DNA of 64,000 nucleotides from a virus, in IMG/VR virus record IMGVR_UViG_3300033145_001595, positions 38,929 through 102,928 of that record. One strand, 5' to 3'. A model generated the notes under the pieces. It did not search any database, was not told the origin of the DNA, and saw only the letters and a program-made list of their open reading frames with translations. Positions 25,750 through 34,270 of the stretch are shown here, piece by piece. The position numbers and the translations under genes were made by a program. Each line of letters opens with the position of its first letter. The stretch's first letter is position 1.

Positions 25750-27879
25750 TTAACCAGCTTTTGCAACATCATCATTTTCTTCGGCATCAATTAGTTCTTG
25801 TAACTTATCATTTATTTTTTGCAATTCTGTAAGAGCGGGGTCTTGTTGTATAGCCATTGAAAATGCACCTTCAGGAGCATTACTAAAGGCAGATAAGAAT
25901 AATGAACTTTTTGCTGTACCCGCACCCCCCATTGCATTTTGAAGCATTTGCTCAATTTGCCTTTTCATATCTTTCCATTTACTTATAATTGCCTCTATAG
26001 GCCCTTCTTCTTCATCTGCCATTTTTTTATCACCTTGGATCAATGCTGTAACTACCATTTCCCAATGTTTTTTCCCCGCATCTACCCATTTTTTCCAATT
26101 CAAAAAGCCTTCTTTGTTTATTTTATCTTTTTTGCCTTTATGTATATTAGCTGCAACTTCTATTGCTTTATTTTTTTCATTTTCTAGTCTAACTATTTCT
26201 TTGTTTTCATTATCCTGTATAGCCGTTATTTCGGCCATCATTTTTTCTTGTCGTTTTTTAGTCGTTTGATTTAACCACGCAAGAGCAACAGGAGAATCGG
26301 CCCCCTTATCATTTAACATAGGTAATATTTTTTTTGCTAACCAATCATAAAAACCTTGTAATTCTTCCCAAGTTGTTTTTGCACTAGTCTTAATAAATGA
26401 CATTAATTTAACCCAATCTTGTTTTATTTTTGAGGTAAATTTTATAATCTGTACAGTAAAGAAATTTATTACCATTTCAACACCAAGTTTAAAATCAGCC
26501 TTTTTATCTTCAAACGTTTTCATTATTTCAATCATTATGCCGGTTAGGTGGTCTTTAAATTTAATTCCACCAATTTTCATTTCCCCTAATGCCCTACCCC
26601 AAGATTCCGGCATCTTGCCAAACAGTGCTAATAATGAACCAATAATAATAGCTACTAAAGTTATTGGATGTAATAAAGCCGCAAAGGCAAGTGAAAGCGC
26701 ACCTATACTTATTGCTCCAACTCCTAAAGCTATTATACTAGCAACAATAAGAGCTAAACCTTGAATAATACCACTATTTGCTTTTATCCATTTTCTTATA
26801 CTCTCATAAGATTCTATAAAAAGATCAACCATAACCATAAGAGCTGGAATTAAAACCATTCCAACTTCAATAGACAAAGACTTTATCATTTCAACAAATC
26901 TTCTCCACCTGAATGCTGAAGTGGAAGTACGTTTTTCAAGAGCTTCTTGCATAGCACCTTCTGATTTTGTCATCATATCCAAATCACGCTTATAGCCTTT
27001 AACATTCTGTACAAGTGCGGCTATAGCTCTTAAGGCGCGTCTTGGGAATATTTTTGCTATTGAATCGGCTGAAGCTCCTTCAAGTTTTTCTAAAACACCT
27101 ATTAAACCTATAGTTTTTAATGTTGTTGTATTAAGCTCAAATCCAAATTTTCTAGCCTCAGCCCTAGATATTGGAGTATTTTTTGCGAACATTGAAAATG
27201 CTGCTGAAAGAGCAAATGTCGTTCTACGGGCATTACCCAATATACGACTTGTAGTTGCAACGGCTGCACCCAATTCATATAAACTTACATTAGATATAGC
27301 CGCTTGGGCAGTAACCATAGGCATAGCTTGTGCGAACTCACCAAAAGAAGCCTGTCCCTGTTTCATAACAGTAAACAAGAAATCAGCCACTTTACCTACA
27401 TCTTTCATACCTATTTTGTAGGCAAACATAGTTTTAGTCAAACCCAATACTGCCGTTGATGTATCTGTAAAACCAGCTACAGCCGACTTAGTAGCTATAT
27501 CTAAAAATCCCATTGCATCCGCTGCCGGAATCTGAGCAGATAAAATCCTATACATAGCATCTGATAATTCTTTAGTACTTACTCCAAAATCAGTGGCCAT
27601 TTTTCGTATACCATCAGAAAATTCCGGCAGTAAGTACATGGTGTGTTCTCTAAGCATCGTGGCAACAACAGACATTTGATCTTCAAATGCCATCGCTGCT
27701 TTTGTTGCTTTATAAAATGGCACAGCCATAAGACCACCAGCTATTAACATACCACGGCCTTGGCGCATCATTGTAGAGCCAAAGTTTTGAAGAGCTTTCC
27801 TAGCCGTGTTCAAACCGGCATAGAATTGCCCTAATCTAACTCCTATATTTACATAAAGTTCAGCTAACTTTAATGCCAT
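25750..27879 (-). CDS. tail tape measure protein
   Basis: The N-terminus matches TP901-type tape measure proteins: LYVNIGVRLGQF, SVVATMLREHT, FGVSTKELSDAMYRI and LGLTKTMFAYK. A strongly hydrophobic segment (about residues 368-420) fits membrane entry during DNA ejection, and the C-terminal part is helical and charged. At 709 residues it suggests a tail of roughly 100 nm by the usual rule of about 1.5 angstrom per residue. It follows the tail assembly chaperone genes as expected. Confidence 0.92.
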   Translation of the reverse strand: MALKLAELYVNIGVRLGQFYAGLNTARKALQNFGSTMMRQGRGMLIAGGLMAVPFYKATKAAMAFEDQMSVVATMLREHTMYLLPEFSDGIRKMATDFGVSTKELSDAMYRILSAQIPAADAMGFLDIATKSAVAGFTDTSTAVLGLTKTMFAYKIGMKDVGKVADFLFTVMKQGQASFGEFAQAMPMVTAQAAISNVSLYELGAAVATTSRILGNARRTTFALSAAFSMFAKNTPISRAEARKFGFELNTTTLKTIGLIGVLEKLEGASADSIAKIFPRRALRAIAALVQNVKGYKRDLDMMTKSEGAMQEALEKRTSTSAFRWRRFVEMIKSLSIEVGMVLIPALMVMVDLFIESYESIRKWIKANSGIIQGLALIVASIIALGVGAISIGALSLAFAALLHPITLVAIIIGSLLALFGKMPESWGRALGEMKIGGIKFKDHLTGIMIEIMKTFEDKKADFKLGVEMVINFFTVQIIKFTSKIKQDWVKLMSFIKTSAKTTWEELQGFYDWLAKKILPMLNDKGADSPVALAWLNQTTKKRQEKMMAEITAIQDNENKEIVRLENEKNKAIEVAANIHKGKKDKINKEGFLNWKKWVDAGKKHWEMVVTALIQGDKKMADEEEGPIEAIISKWKDMKRQIEQMLQNAMGGAGTAKSSLFLSAFSNAPEGAFSMAIQQDPALTELQKINDKLQELIDAEENDDVAKAG

Positions 27880-27893
27880 TTATATCTCCACTT

Positions 27894-28102
27894 TTATAAT
27901 GCTTGCATTGCCATTGCATCTGTGGAACCACCACTAGCACCCTTTTGCAATTTCATTACTTCAACAACTTCTACAGTATAAAGTAAAAATTGAGTAATAG
28001 TTAATTCTAATATTTCATCTATACTTAAACCATATGTTGCCATTAAAACAGCAAATGTTTTATGCCAATTAAACCTTGCTTCCAAAGGGGGGCTTATGCC
28101 CC
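27894..28102 (-). CDS. tail assembly chaperone, -1 frameshift extension
   Basis: The frame has no good start of its own: the first candidate codon is TTG, with no leader. It is in the -1 frame relative to the upstream gene and open across that gene's end. Slippage at AAAGGGG (28106-28100) would give a 218-residue fusion, reading ...AKG then GISPPLEARFNWHK. Two overlapping frames between tube protein and tape measure, joined by -1 slippage, are the standard tail chaperone arrangement in long-tailed phages. Confidence 0.8.
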
Positions 28103-28549
28103 CTTTGCCGGGGGGCCAGAATCGTCGTCCATATCCTCATCAATTTCAGCAGCTTCCTCTATTCTACCAAGACTACTAATAGCTGTTAATGCTGTCATAA
28201 TTTCATCCATATCATCAAATGCATCCACTTCCTCAATTGTGAATTTAGGATACTTTTTCTGAATAGAACGATGTAACAAGAATCTAACTCCGCCCATACT
28301 AGCCATTTCACTTGTAAAATCATCGGGCGTATATGGCATAGCAATAATTCTAGCAATACCAGACATTCGATCCTCTTTAGACATTTCTGCTTGCCGGGAA
28401 GCCTCTAAAAATGCAAGCATTCGTTTGCCTTTAGCAAATGATTCAAATGCGGCAAGATCGCCAATAGTAATTGGAGATAAAATAAACTCCTGTCCACCTG
28501 AAGTCTTATAAATAATTCCTTCCCCCGCTGAACGTGTAAGGTCCGCCAT
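28094..28549 (-). CDS. tail assembly chaperone, short form
   Basis: The 151-residue protein sits between tail tube and tape measure genes. It ends ...DDDSGPPAKGA, with an acidic, unstructured tail typical before a frameshift site. Tail chaperones bind the tape measure and guide tube assembly. The leader is AAAGGGG. The short form ends at 28094 and the long form arises by frameshift. Confidence 0.8.
   Translation of the reverse strand: MADLTRSAGEGIIYKTSGGQEFILSPITIGDLAAFESFAKGKRMLAFLEASRQAEMSKEDRMSGIARIIAMPYTPDDFTSEMASMGGVRFLLHRSIQKKYPKFTIEEVDAFDDMDEIMTALTAISSLGRIEEAAEIDEDMDDDSGPPAKGA
28100..28106 (-). promoter_or_regulatory. programmed -1 frameshift site
   Basis: In the zero frame the codons read GCA AAG GGG GCA TAA, giving the X-XXY-YYZ heptamer A-AAG-GGG two codons before the stop. 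A second candidate, C-CCC-CCG, lies 9 bases upstream. A GC-rich hairpin (CAAAGGGGGC with GCCCCCCTTTG) overlaps the site and stop codon. Confidence 0.75.
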
Positions 28550-28577
28550 TGTACTACCCCTTTCTCGGGTACTAAGT

Positions 28578-28964
28578 TTAAGCTACCGTAGTGGTAACAC
28601 CAGCGATGTTCAAATAACCAGAACCCTGGAATGAGAACACTACCGACGCAACACCATCTACAGTAACACTTAATGAAACAGAAGTAATAAGAATTGCTCC
28701 AGTGTACAAAACACCAGCAGTCGCAAAGAACTCTGCTGCTGCCGCTGGTTTTCCTGGATGGGAAATCTTTGTCGTGTTATCAAGTCTACACTCATACTGA
28801 CCAGACCATGTTCTAAGACCGCCAATATATTCTCGATACCCATTACCTGCAAACGTAGTCACTTCTAAGGCATCTGCGGCGTAATCAATAGACCAACTGA
28901 AAACACCAGTTTTATAACCAGAGGCGAATGTAACATTTCCACCTTTTCCACTTATTGCCGCCAT
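28578..28964 (-). CDS. tail tube protein, short paralogue
   Basis: 128 residues without extension. It shares ISGKGGNVTFASGY, WSIDYAADALE, GGLRTWSGQYECRLDN and SLSVTVDG with the two genes upstream, so three copies lie in tandem. Position before the chaperone genes marks the family as the major tail (tube) protein. This copy, lacking any Ser-rich tail, is the best candidate for the main tube subunit. GGAG precedes the start. Confidence 0.8.
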   Translation of the reverse strand: MAAISGKGGNVTFASGYKTGVFSWSIDYAADALEVTTFAGNGYREYIGGLRTWSGQYECRLDNTTKISHPGKPAAAAEFFATAGVLYTGAILITSVSLSVTVDGVASVVFSFQGSGYLNIAGVTTTVA

Positions 28965-28986
28965 ATTGTACTCCTTTCACTTATAT

Positions 28987-29697
28987 TTATGGTTCTGTAC
29001 TAGTACTACTTGTTGAGCTACTTGTTGAGCTACTTGTTGAACTACTGGACGAGCTACTAGACGAGCTACTACTACTAGATGAACTACTCGTTGTCGTACT
29101 CGTTGTCGTGCTCGTTGACGTGCTGCTGGACGTACTAGATGAACTACTAGACGAACTACTACTAGTAGGTGAACTACTTGAACTAGACGAGCTACTTGAA
29201 CTAGTAGGTGAACTACTTGAACTAGACGAGCTACTTGAACTAGTAGGTGAACTACTTGAACTAGACGTACTACTTGACGAACTAGTAGTTGAACTGGTAG
29301 TAGATGACGAACTAGTAGTAGTTGTCACTACACCGGCTATAGTAATATGACCAGAACCTTGAAAAGAGAACGTTGCGGCTGAAAGCCCGTCAACAGGAGT
29401 ACTTAAAGAAATAGAGGTAATAATAATACTACCACTATAAGAAATGCCAGTAACCGCAAGAAATGTTGCAGCCGCCGCATCATGGCCCGGATGTAAAACT
29501 TTTACTGTGTTATCAAGTCTACACTCGTACTGACCAGACCAAGCTTTTAATCCAGGAATATAATTTCTATAACCACCATCCGCGAAATCTGTTGATTCCA
29601 AGGCATCGGCCACATAGTCAATCGACCAACTGTATACATTTGTGGTGTATCCAGAGACGAAAGTAACATTTCCATTCTTTCCACTTATTGCTGCCAT
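28987..29697 (-). CDS. tail tube paralogue with mucin-like Ser/Thr tail
   Basis: Residues 1-125 are a tube domain nearly parallel to the 128-residue paralogue (ISGKNGNVTFVSGY, WSIDYVADALE). The remaining 110 residues are almost only Ser and Thr with regular Pro (SSSSPTSSSS). A flexible Ser/Thr tail on a tube subunit would project from the tail surface and could carry O-linked sugars. GGAG precedes the start. Confidence 0.85.
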   Translation of the reverse strand: MAAISGKNGNVTFVSGYTTNVYSWSIDYVADALESTDFADGGYRNYIPGLKAWSGQYECRLDNTVKVLHPGHDAAAATFLAVTGISYSGSIIITSISLSTPVDGLSAATFSFQGSGHITIAGVVTTTTSSSSTTSSTTSSSSSTSSSSSSPTSSSSSSSSSSSPTSSSSSSSSSSSPTSSSSSSSSSSTSSSTSTSTTTSTTTSSSSSSSSSSSSSSSSSTSSSTSSSTSSTSTEP

Positions 29698-29718
29698 ATG
29701 TTTTAGCTCCTATTTAAT

Positions 29719-31095
29719 CTACGATATTGTAACTGTTGCGGGACACGTAGTGCAATCCCCTGAGTCCAAAGAATATATGCCATCTGGACAATCACTATCT
29801 CCCCATGCTTCCATTTTCCAAACACATGATTCACCCAATGATCCAACTGTAAGAGTCCAATAACCACTAACACAATCAAGATCAGCATCACATGAGTCAT
29901 TACCACCAGTTCCCGCCCAATCACAACCAAACGTCCTATTCAATGTATATGAACCAGTACAATCTGCTATTCCACAATCTATAGTTCCTGTCAATGTAAA
30001 CGAGTACGATTCATTACAACCATCACACGTACCGGACGGGCAAGTAGGGGGCATTGGGGTTGTTGACGATGTTGACGATGTAGATGAACTACTTGAACTA
30101 CTCGTTGGGGAACTACTGGTACTGGATGAACTACTTGAACTTGAAGGTGAACTACTAGTACTGGATGAACTACTTGAACTCGTTGGAGAACTACTTGAAC
30201 TGGACGAACTAGTAGGAGAGCTACTAGAACTACTACTTGTGGGTGAACTACTAGTAGATGTTGAAGAACTTGGTGTAGAATTTGAACTGGATGATGATGG
30301 ACTAGAAGATGTGGACGAACTGCTTGAACTGCTCGTTGGAGAACTACTTGAACTGGATGAACTGCTACTACTCGTTGGAGAGCTACTTGAACTGGATGAA
30401 CTACTAGTACTCGTTGTACTGCTCGTTGTACTAGTGGATGAACTCGTACTTGATGAACTTGACGTGGTTGAAGTGGAACTACTGCTGGACGAACTCGTTG
30501 GTGAACTACTTGAACTAGACGAACTTGAAGGTGTACTACTAGAACTACTTGAACTCGAAGCAGAACTAGACGAACTACTACTACTTGACGAACTCGTTGG
30601 AGAACTACTAGTAGAGGACGATGAACTAGTAGTAGTAGTTGTCATACCAGTTACAAATGGACATGGCACTCCAATTGCATAATACACCCCATCTGGATAT
30701 ATGCCCTCTTCCCCTGGTTGAACTACTCCACCTGTAATGCGCAAATGCCCTGTACCAGTAAATGCAAACACAACATTGCAAACACCATCCACAGGAACAC
30801 CCAAAGACATATTAGTAATAATTGCACTACCTTCATATGCTGCTCCCGCTTCTGCCTCTAACATTATATCAGCAGCAACCCTACCGGGCGGTCCTACCAA
30901 TGCTATATTATCTAATCTACATAAAAATTGACCAGTAAATGATTTTAGACCGGGAATGTGGTACTTATAACTATTCGATACCCAATTAGTAGTTTCTAAT
31001 GCATCGGCGTTGTATTCCATACTCCATTCATGCACACCAGTTGTATAACCTGTTGTGAATATGACTCTTCCAGTTTTTCCAGATATAGTTGCCAT
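29719..31095 (-). CDS. tail tube paralogue with long Ser/Thr/Pro stalk and Cys-rich tip
   Basis: This third tube paralogue (ISGKTGRVIFTTGY, GLKSFTGQFLCRLDN) is followed by a Ser/Thr/Pro stalk of about 195 residues and then a C-terminal domain of about 110 residues with some 14 cysteines (CPSGTCDGCNESY, DADLDCVSGYW, CVWKMEAWG). The tip looks like a small disulfide- or metal-stabilised beta domain, perhaps for binding. No strong Shine-Dalgarno is visible, which may keep this form scarce. Confidence 0.85.
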   Translation of the reverse strand: MATISGKTGRVIFTTGYTTGVHEWSMEYNADALETTNWVSNSYKYHIPGLKSFTGQFLCRLDNIALVGPPGRVAADIMLEAEAGAAYEGSAIITNMSLGVPVDGVCNVVFAFTGTGHLRITGGVVQPGEEGIYPDGVYYAIGVPCPFVTGMTTTTTSSSSSTSSSPTSSSSSSSSSSSASSSSSSSSTPSSSSSSSSSPTSSSSSSSTSTTSSSSSTSSSTSTTSSTTSTSSSSSSSSSPTSSSSSSSSSSSPTSSSSSSSTSSSPSSSSSNSTPSSSTSTSSSPTSSSSSSSPTSSSSSSSSPTSSSSSSSTSSSPSSSSSSSSTSSSPTSSSSSSSTSSTSSTTPMPPTCPSGTCDGCNESYSFTLTGTIDCGIADCTGSYTLNRTFGCDWAGTGGNDSCDADLDCVSGYWTLTVGSLGESCVWKMEAWGDSDCPDGIYSLDSGDCTTCPATVTIS

Positions 31096-31102
31096 TTGTT
31101 TA

Positions 31103-31525
31103 TCATGGTGCCGTTGTAGTAGTTACAGGCTGTAAAAGAAAATTATACTCAACAATGTAATGCCAATAATTATCCGCTTCTTTAGTTAAATATGAAATAT
31201 CTCTGCTTACTTCTATTGTAGTATAATCATTATTACGAAATAATACTGTACCCCTATCAAAAACTTTTGTTAGTGCAGCATACATAGCATAAACATCATC
31301 TGTACTACTATTTTTTGAAAATAAATCAAACTGCACAATTGCAGTTTCAAGCCGTCTATCCCAAGCAAATACCTCATCTGTATTTTCAGTTATAAATGTA
31401 AATGTTATAAACTTATTTGTAATTCCTTGACGTGCCCGTGCATTCCAAAAATTACCATCACATGAATTCCACAAATCTGATCCACGCCGACACTTATCAA
31501 GAATAGCTTGGGATAACTGTTGCAT
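31103..31525 (-). CDS. tail completion/terminator-like protein
   Basis: The 140-residue protein has ITNKFITFTFITENTDEVFAW and VQFDLFSKN, the pattern of DUF3168-type tail completion proteins, which cap the tube and join it to the head. It lies directly before the tail tube genes, the usual place. Its start overlaps the upstream stop by one base. Confidence 0.7.
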   Translation of the reverse strand: MQQLSQAILDKCRRGSDLWNSCDGNFWNARARQGITNKFITFTFITENTDEVFAWDRRLETAIVQFDLFSKNSSTDDVYAMYAALTKVFDRGTVLFRNNDYTTIEVSRDISYLTKEADNYWHYIVEYNFLLQPVTTTTAP

Positions 31526-31875
31526 TAATTAATACCACCATCATCAATAATCATACTTTGTAATTTAGTAATTGAACTAGTTTGTGACGTACTAATTGGA
31601 TGTACAGTAGATGCATGAGTTAAAATATAAATAGCCATTGACCCACATAAAGTACATAATGTAGCAATCATTATAGTTACAACCCATGAGGGCTTTCCAG
31701 CCTGTTGCAAAGTTAAAGCATTTAATTGTTTACCCTGTCTACTAATCATTTCTTTTATCTCTATAGTAGCTTCATGTTGATTAGCTACCATAATCCTTGT
31801 CTCTCTACCCCAAGCACAACCATTTGTATTCATATTAGTATTATCCTGTTGCTTTTGTATGGTTCGTCGCTCCAT
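31525..31875 (-). CDS. small single-pass membrane protein, holin-like
   Basis: A helical N-terminal half (IEIKEMISRQGKQLNAL) is followed by one hydrophobic segment (WVVTIMIATLCTLCGSMAIYIL, about residues 70-91). This resembles XhlA-type haemolysin/holin helpers, but its place inside the connector genes is unusual for a lysis gene. GGAA precedes the start. The membrane segment is clear; the role is not. Confidence 0.55.
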   Translation of the reverse strand: MERRTIQKQQDNTNMNTNGCAWGRETRIMVANQHEATIEIKEMISRQGKQLNALTLQQAGKPSWVVTIMIATLCTLCGSMAIYILTHASTVHPISTSQTSSITKLQSMIIDDGGIN

Positions 31876-31910
31876 AAAAATTCCTACTAACTATAACAAT
31901 AGAAAAAGAA

Positions 31911-32330
31911 TTACTCAACATACACAATAACAGTCCCTTGCATAGCATTTCCAGCAGCCGCAATTGTAAGAGTTAGTACACTATTAACTGTAATACCCTC
32001 AGAGGCTAATCTGTTATTTGCACCATCCACATACGTAGCATAGGGAAAGATTTGTTCTGTATTCACAGCACTTCTATTTGCCCCAAAACCCATTAAAACA
32101 TCAACACCCTCAGAATCGAGCAATGTAACGTCATAAAGAGGCGAAGGAACTGCTACGGTATCCGGCACGAACACTACTCTTACAACTCTACCAGAAATTG
32201 CATAATCAGATGCTACACTGACAACACCTAATGCTGTAGATGTCCACGCCCATTCCAAACGTGTAATAATAGTCTGATAAATAGAATCTAACGGTAAAGG
32301 ATTCCTAGAAACTGTTTCTGTTGCTGGCAT
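31911..32330 (-). CDS. putative virion protein
   Basis: A 139-residue beta-rich protein (SGRVVRVVFVPDT, LYDVTLLDSEGVDVLMG, LTLTIAAAGNAMQGTVIVYVE). It is encoded between the head-tail joining and tail completion genes. The layout of the sheets resembles small decoration or joining proteins, but I recognise no family. Confidence 0.6.
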   Translation of the reverse strand: MPATETVSRNPLPLDSIYQTIITRLEWAWTSTALGVVSVASDYAISGRVVRVVFVPDTVAVPSPLYDVTLLDSEGVDVLMGFGANRSAVNTEQIFPYATYVDGANNRLASEGITVNSVLTLTIAAAGNAMQGTVIVYVE

Positions 32331-32343
32331 TATTTATTCTCCA

Positions 32344-32778
32344 TTACATTACTGGTTTACCCATTATGCTTATAAGTTCATCTACAGATTCATAAAGACC
32401 AACTCGCATAAATGGTCTTGGTTCTGCATACATATGCCCAAATTCTAATTCTTTTGCATATTTTACAGAAGTTCCAACACTACTATAAATTATATCACCA
32501 AACTTTTTAGGTATTGTATAATCCATACTGGCATAAAGCTTTGCCTCTTTAATCGCCGGAGGTTCACCGGGTGCTGACGCTTGATACATTCCACCACTAT
32601 CAGTTACGTACCACCGACCTGTTTTTGGTAAATCAAACATACCTCTATAATGTGCTTGTAAAAAAACTGCCCCTTCAAGAACATTAGCTCTAATCTTATT
32701 TTCTATTTGTGCCGTTACTTTTGGCCCATACCAGCGCATATAGGTACTATTTGCACTTAAAGGGGAGTCAACAGCCAT
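32344..32778 (-). CDS. HK97 gp10-like head-tail joining protein
   Basis: It ends with SVKYAKELEFGHMYAEPRPFMRVGL, split here only by position, the hallmark of HK97 gp10-type proteins (YA..lEfG....PrPFmrpA). These take part in head-tail completion. The 144-residue length and neighbours (head closure upstream, tail completion downstream) agree. GAGGTGG precedes the start. Confidence 0.82.
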   Translation of the reverse strand: MAVDSPLSANSTYMRWYGPKVTAQIENKIRANVLEGAVFLQAHYRGMFDLPKTGRWYVTDSGGMYQASAPGEPPAIKEAKLYASMDYTIPKKFGDIIYSSVGTSVKYAKELEFGHMYAEPRPFMRVGLYESVDELISIMGKPVM

Positions 32779-32781
32779 TAG

Positions 32782-33108
32782 TTACACCACCTCTTGCAAA
32801 TTTATTGTTAAAAATCTACCTAATTGGTCAATATTTCTAGAGTTCAATATATTAAATATAACTTCTCCCTGCACTACAACATATGAAGATGGAATTGGCT
32901 TTGTCTGTATATCACAATACATTACATGTGTACCATCTAATTGTATTTTGTTATGTGCTATAACCTCATCACCTTTTCTAGGTTGTATACAACAAGGCAC
33001 ATTAGCATAAACAACTTTTTGTTCATCATGCCAATTTCCATTATTATCATCTACACGTTCATATTTACAAATATTAACAACACTGCTGTAAAAATCTTGA
33101 ATACTCAT
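32782..33108 (-). CDS. head closure (stopper) protein
   Basis: The protein shows VPCCIQPRKGDEV followed by THVMYCDI, the pattern of SPP1 gp16/HK97-type head closure proteins, which seal the portal after packaging. The ATG at 33108 overlaps the upstream stop as ATGA; a GTG two codons earlier is less likely. At 108 residues it has the expected size. Confidence 0.75.
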   Translation of the reverse strand: MSIQDFYSSVVNICKYERVDDNNGNWHDEQKVVYANVPCCIQPRKGDEVIAHNKIQLDGTHVMYCDIQTKPIPSSYVVVQGEVIFNILNSRNIDQLGRFLTINLQEVV

Positions 33109-34247
33109 GCCCACCCCAATCCATAATTACGCCACAAGGCTAAAGAAGATTCCATTTCCTTCTCCATGCTAACCAATCCGGCTGTTGCTCTTGACCAAGA
33201 ATGATCTCCTAACTTTTCAGATGATAAAGTTGGATCAGAATTAGACCTATGATAAGCTAAAGAAATTAGTTTTAGCACTTCTTCCTTCAAACCACCTGGA
33301 ACTAAAGCAACCGCATAGCCATACGTATAGTCAATAAGAATATTTTGCTTACCTCTTGTAAAAACACCAGTTGTAAGAGTTATCATTCCTGAAGCAGACT
33401 CTAAAATATAATTCGTTACAGAAGCACCAAATACTGCTAATGTGGCTGAATAAGATAAACAATAAAGTGCTTCTGTAGTTATTAAATCTGTAGGGGAATA
33501 ACTATCATATCCAGACGACACTGTAGCATTCCAATCAGTTAATGCATTAATAGCGTCATACAACTCAGTCAATGTAGCATAAGAAGCCAATGTAAGAGTA
33601 CTAGTAGTCGTGGTTGCCCCCGTCTCTGTTGTAAGCATTAATTCAGTGCTGCCTACTCTTACATAGGCTTCTGTGGCTGTGATGGAACTATTCCATACTG
33701 TAAATATCGCTGACCTTCCTATACAAATACGTGTGATTGTATTAACTGGCCTATTGTCAAGATATAAAGTACTTGTCCCGTCACCGTCATAAAGAGAAGA
33801 TAAAGTACCTTCTTCATATTGTATACCACAGTATCTATAAACATAGTCAGAAATTCTATTAATAAAAGCCATTATGCTATAGTTATCAACAATTTTTAAC
33901 ACTTGTTCATTATCACTACCAAGGCAATCCACAACCGGGGAAACCGCGAGGTCAATAGACAACGCAGCCCCGTCTGTAAGAGCTTCAGCAGTTATAGCAG
34001 CTACAGATGCATTTAAAACAGCTACTAATAATGTAATAGTAGGATAAACGCCAGCTTCCAATAACGAAAATGAATACGTTCCTGGATTAGCTCCACCTAT
34101 TATAACTATTTCAAGTATTTCTGCTTTTACTTGTACAGTTGCCGACGTAGGGCCTGCATCTACACTAAGACGCAGACCCCCTACAGACAGAGAACTATCA
34201 GTTACACCTAAATAACTTTTAGCCTCCGCCAGCGTAACTAGCGCCAT
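33105..34247 (-). CDS. head-tail adaptor (gp6-like) with two inserted domains
   Basis: The start VTLAEAKSYLGV and a later segment with FINRISDYVYRYCG are the two halves of a gp6-like connector, here separated by about 95 residues not found in typical adaptors. A second insertion of roughly 100 residues (from about FTVWNSSITATEAYV to ILESASGMITL) precedes the conserved ILIDYTYGY and EEVLKLISLAYHRS. At 380 residues it is two to three times normal length. The insertions are beta-rich and may face outward. GGAGC precedes the start. Confidence 0.75.
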   Translation of the reverse strand: MALVTLAEAKSYLGVTDSSLSVGGLRLSVDAGPTSATVQVKAEILEIVIIGGANPGTYSFSLLEAGVYPTITLLVAVLNASVAAITAEALTDGAALSIDLAVSPVVDCLGSDNEQVLKIVDNYSIMAFINRISDYVYRYCGIQYEEGTLSSLYDGDGTSTLYLDNRPVNTITRICIGRSAIFTVWNSSITATEAYVRVGSTELMLTTETGATTTTSTLTLASYATLTELYDAINALTDWNATVSSGYDSYSPTDLITTEALYCLSYSATLAVFGASVTNYILESASGMITLTTGVFTRGKQNILIDYTYGYAVALVPGGLKEEVLKLISLAYHRSNSDPTLSSEKLGDHSWSRATAGLVSMEKEMESSLALWRNYGLGWA

Positions 34248-34270
34248 AATAAGCTCCTTTCAAAACAATA

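Noticed and set aside
27894-28085. Independent gene starting at the TTG codon
   Set aside because: No leader, rare start, and it is open in the -1 frame across the upstream gene, so a frameshift extension fits better.
30239-30682. Plus-strand frames rich in Leu, Asp, Glu (also 28955-29350, 46325-46705, 46987-47517)
   Set aside because: They are antisense shadows of the Ser/Thr-rich repeats, have no leader, and break the leftward operon.
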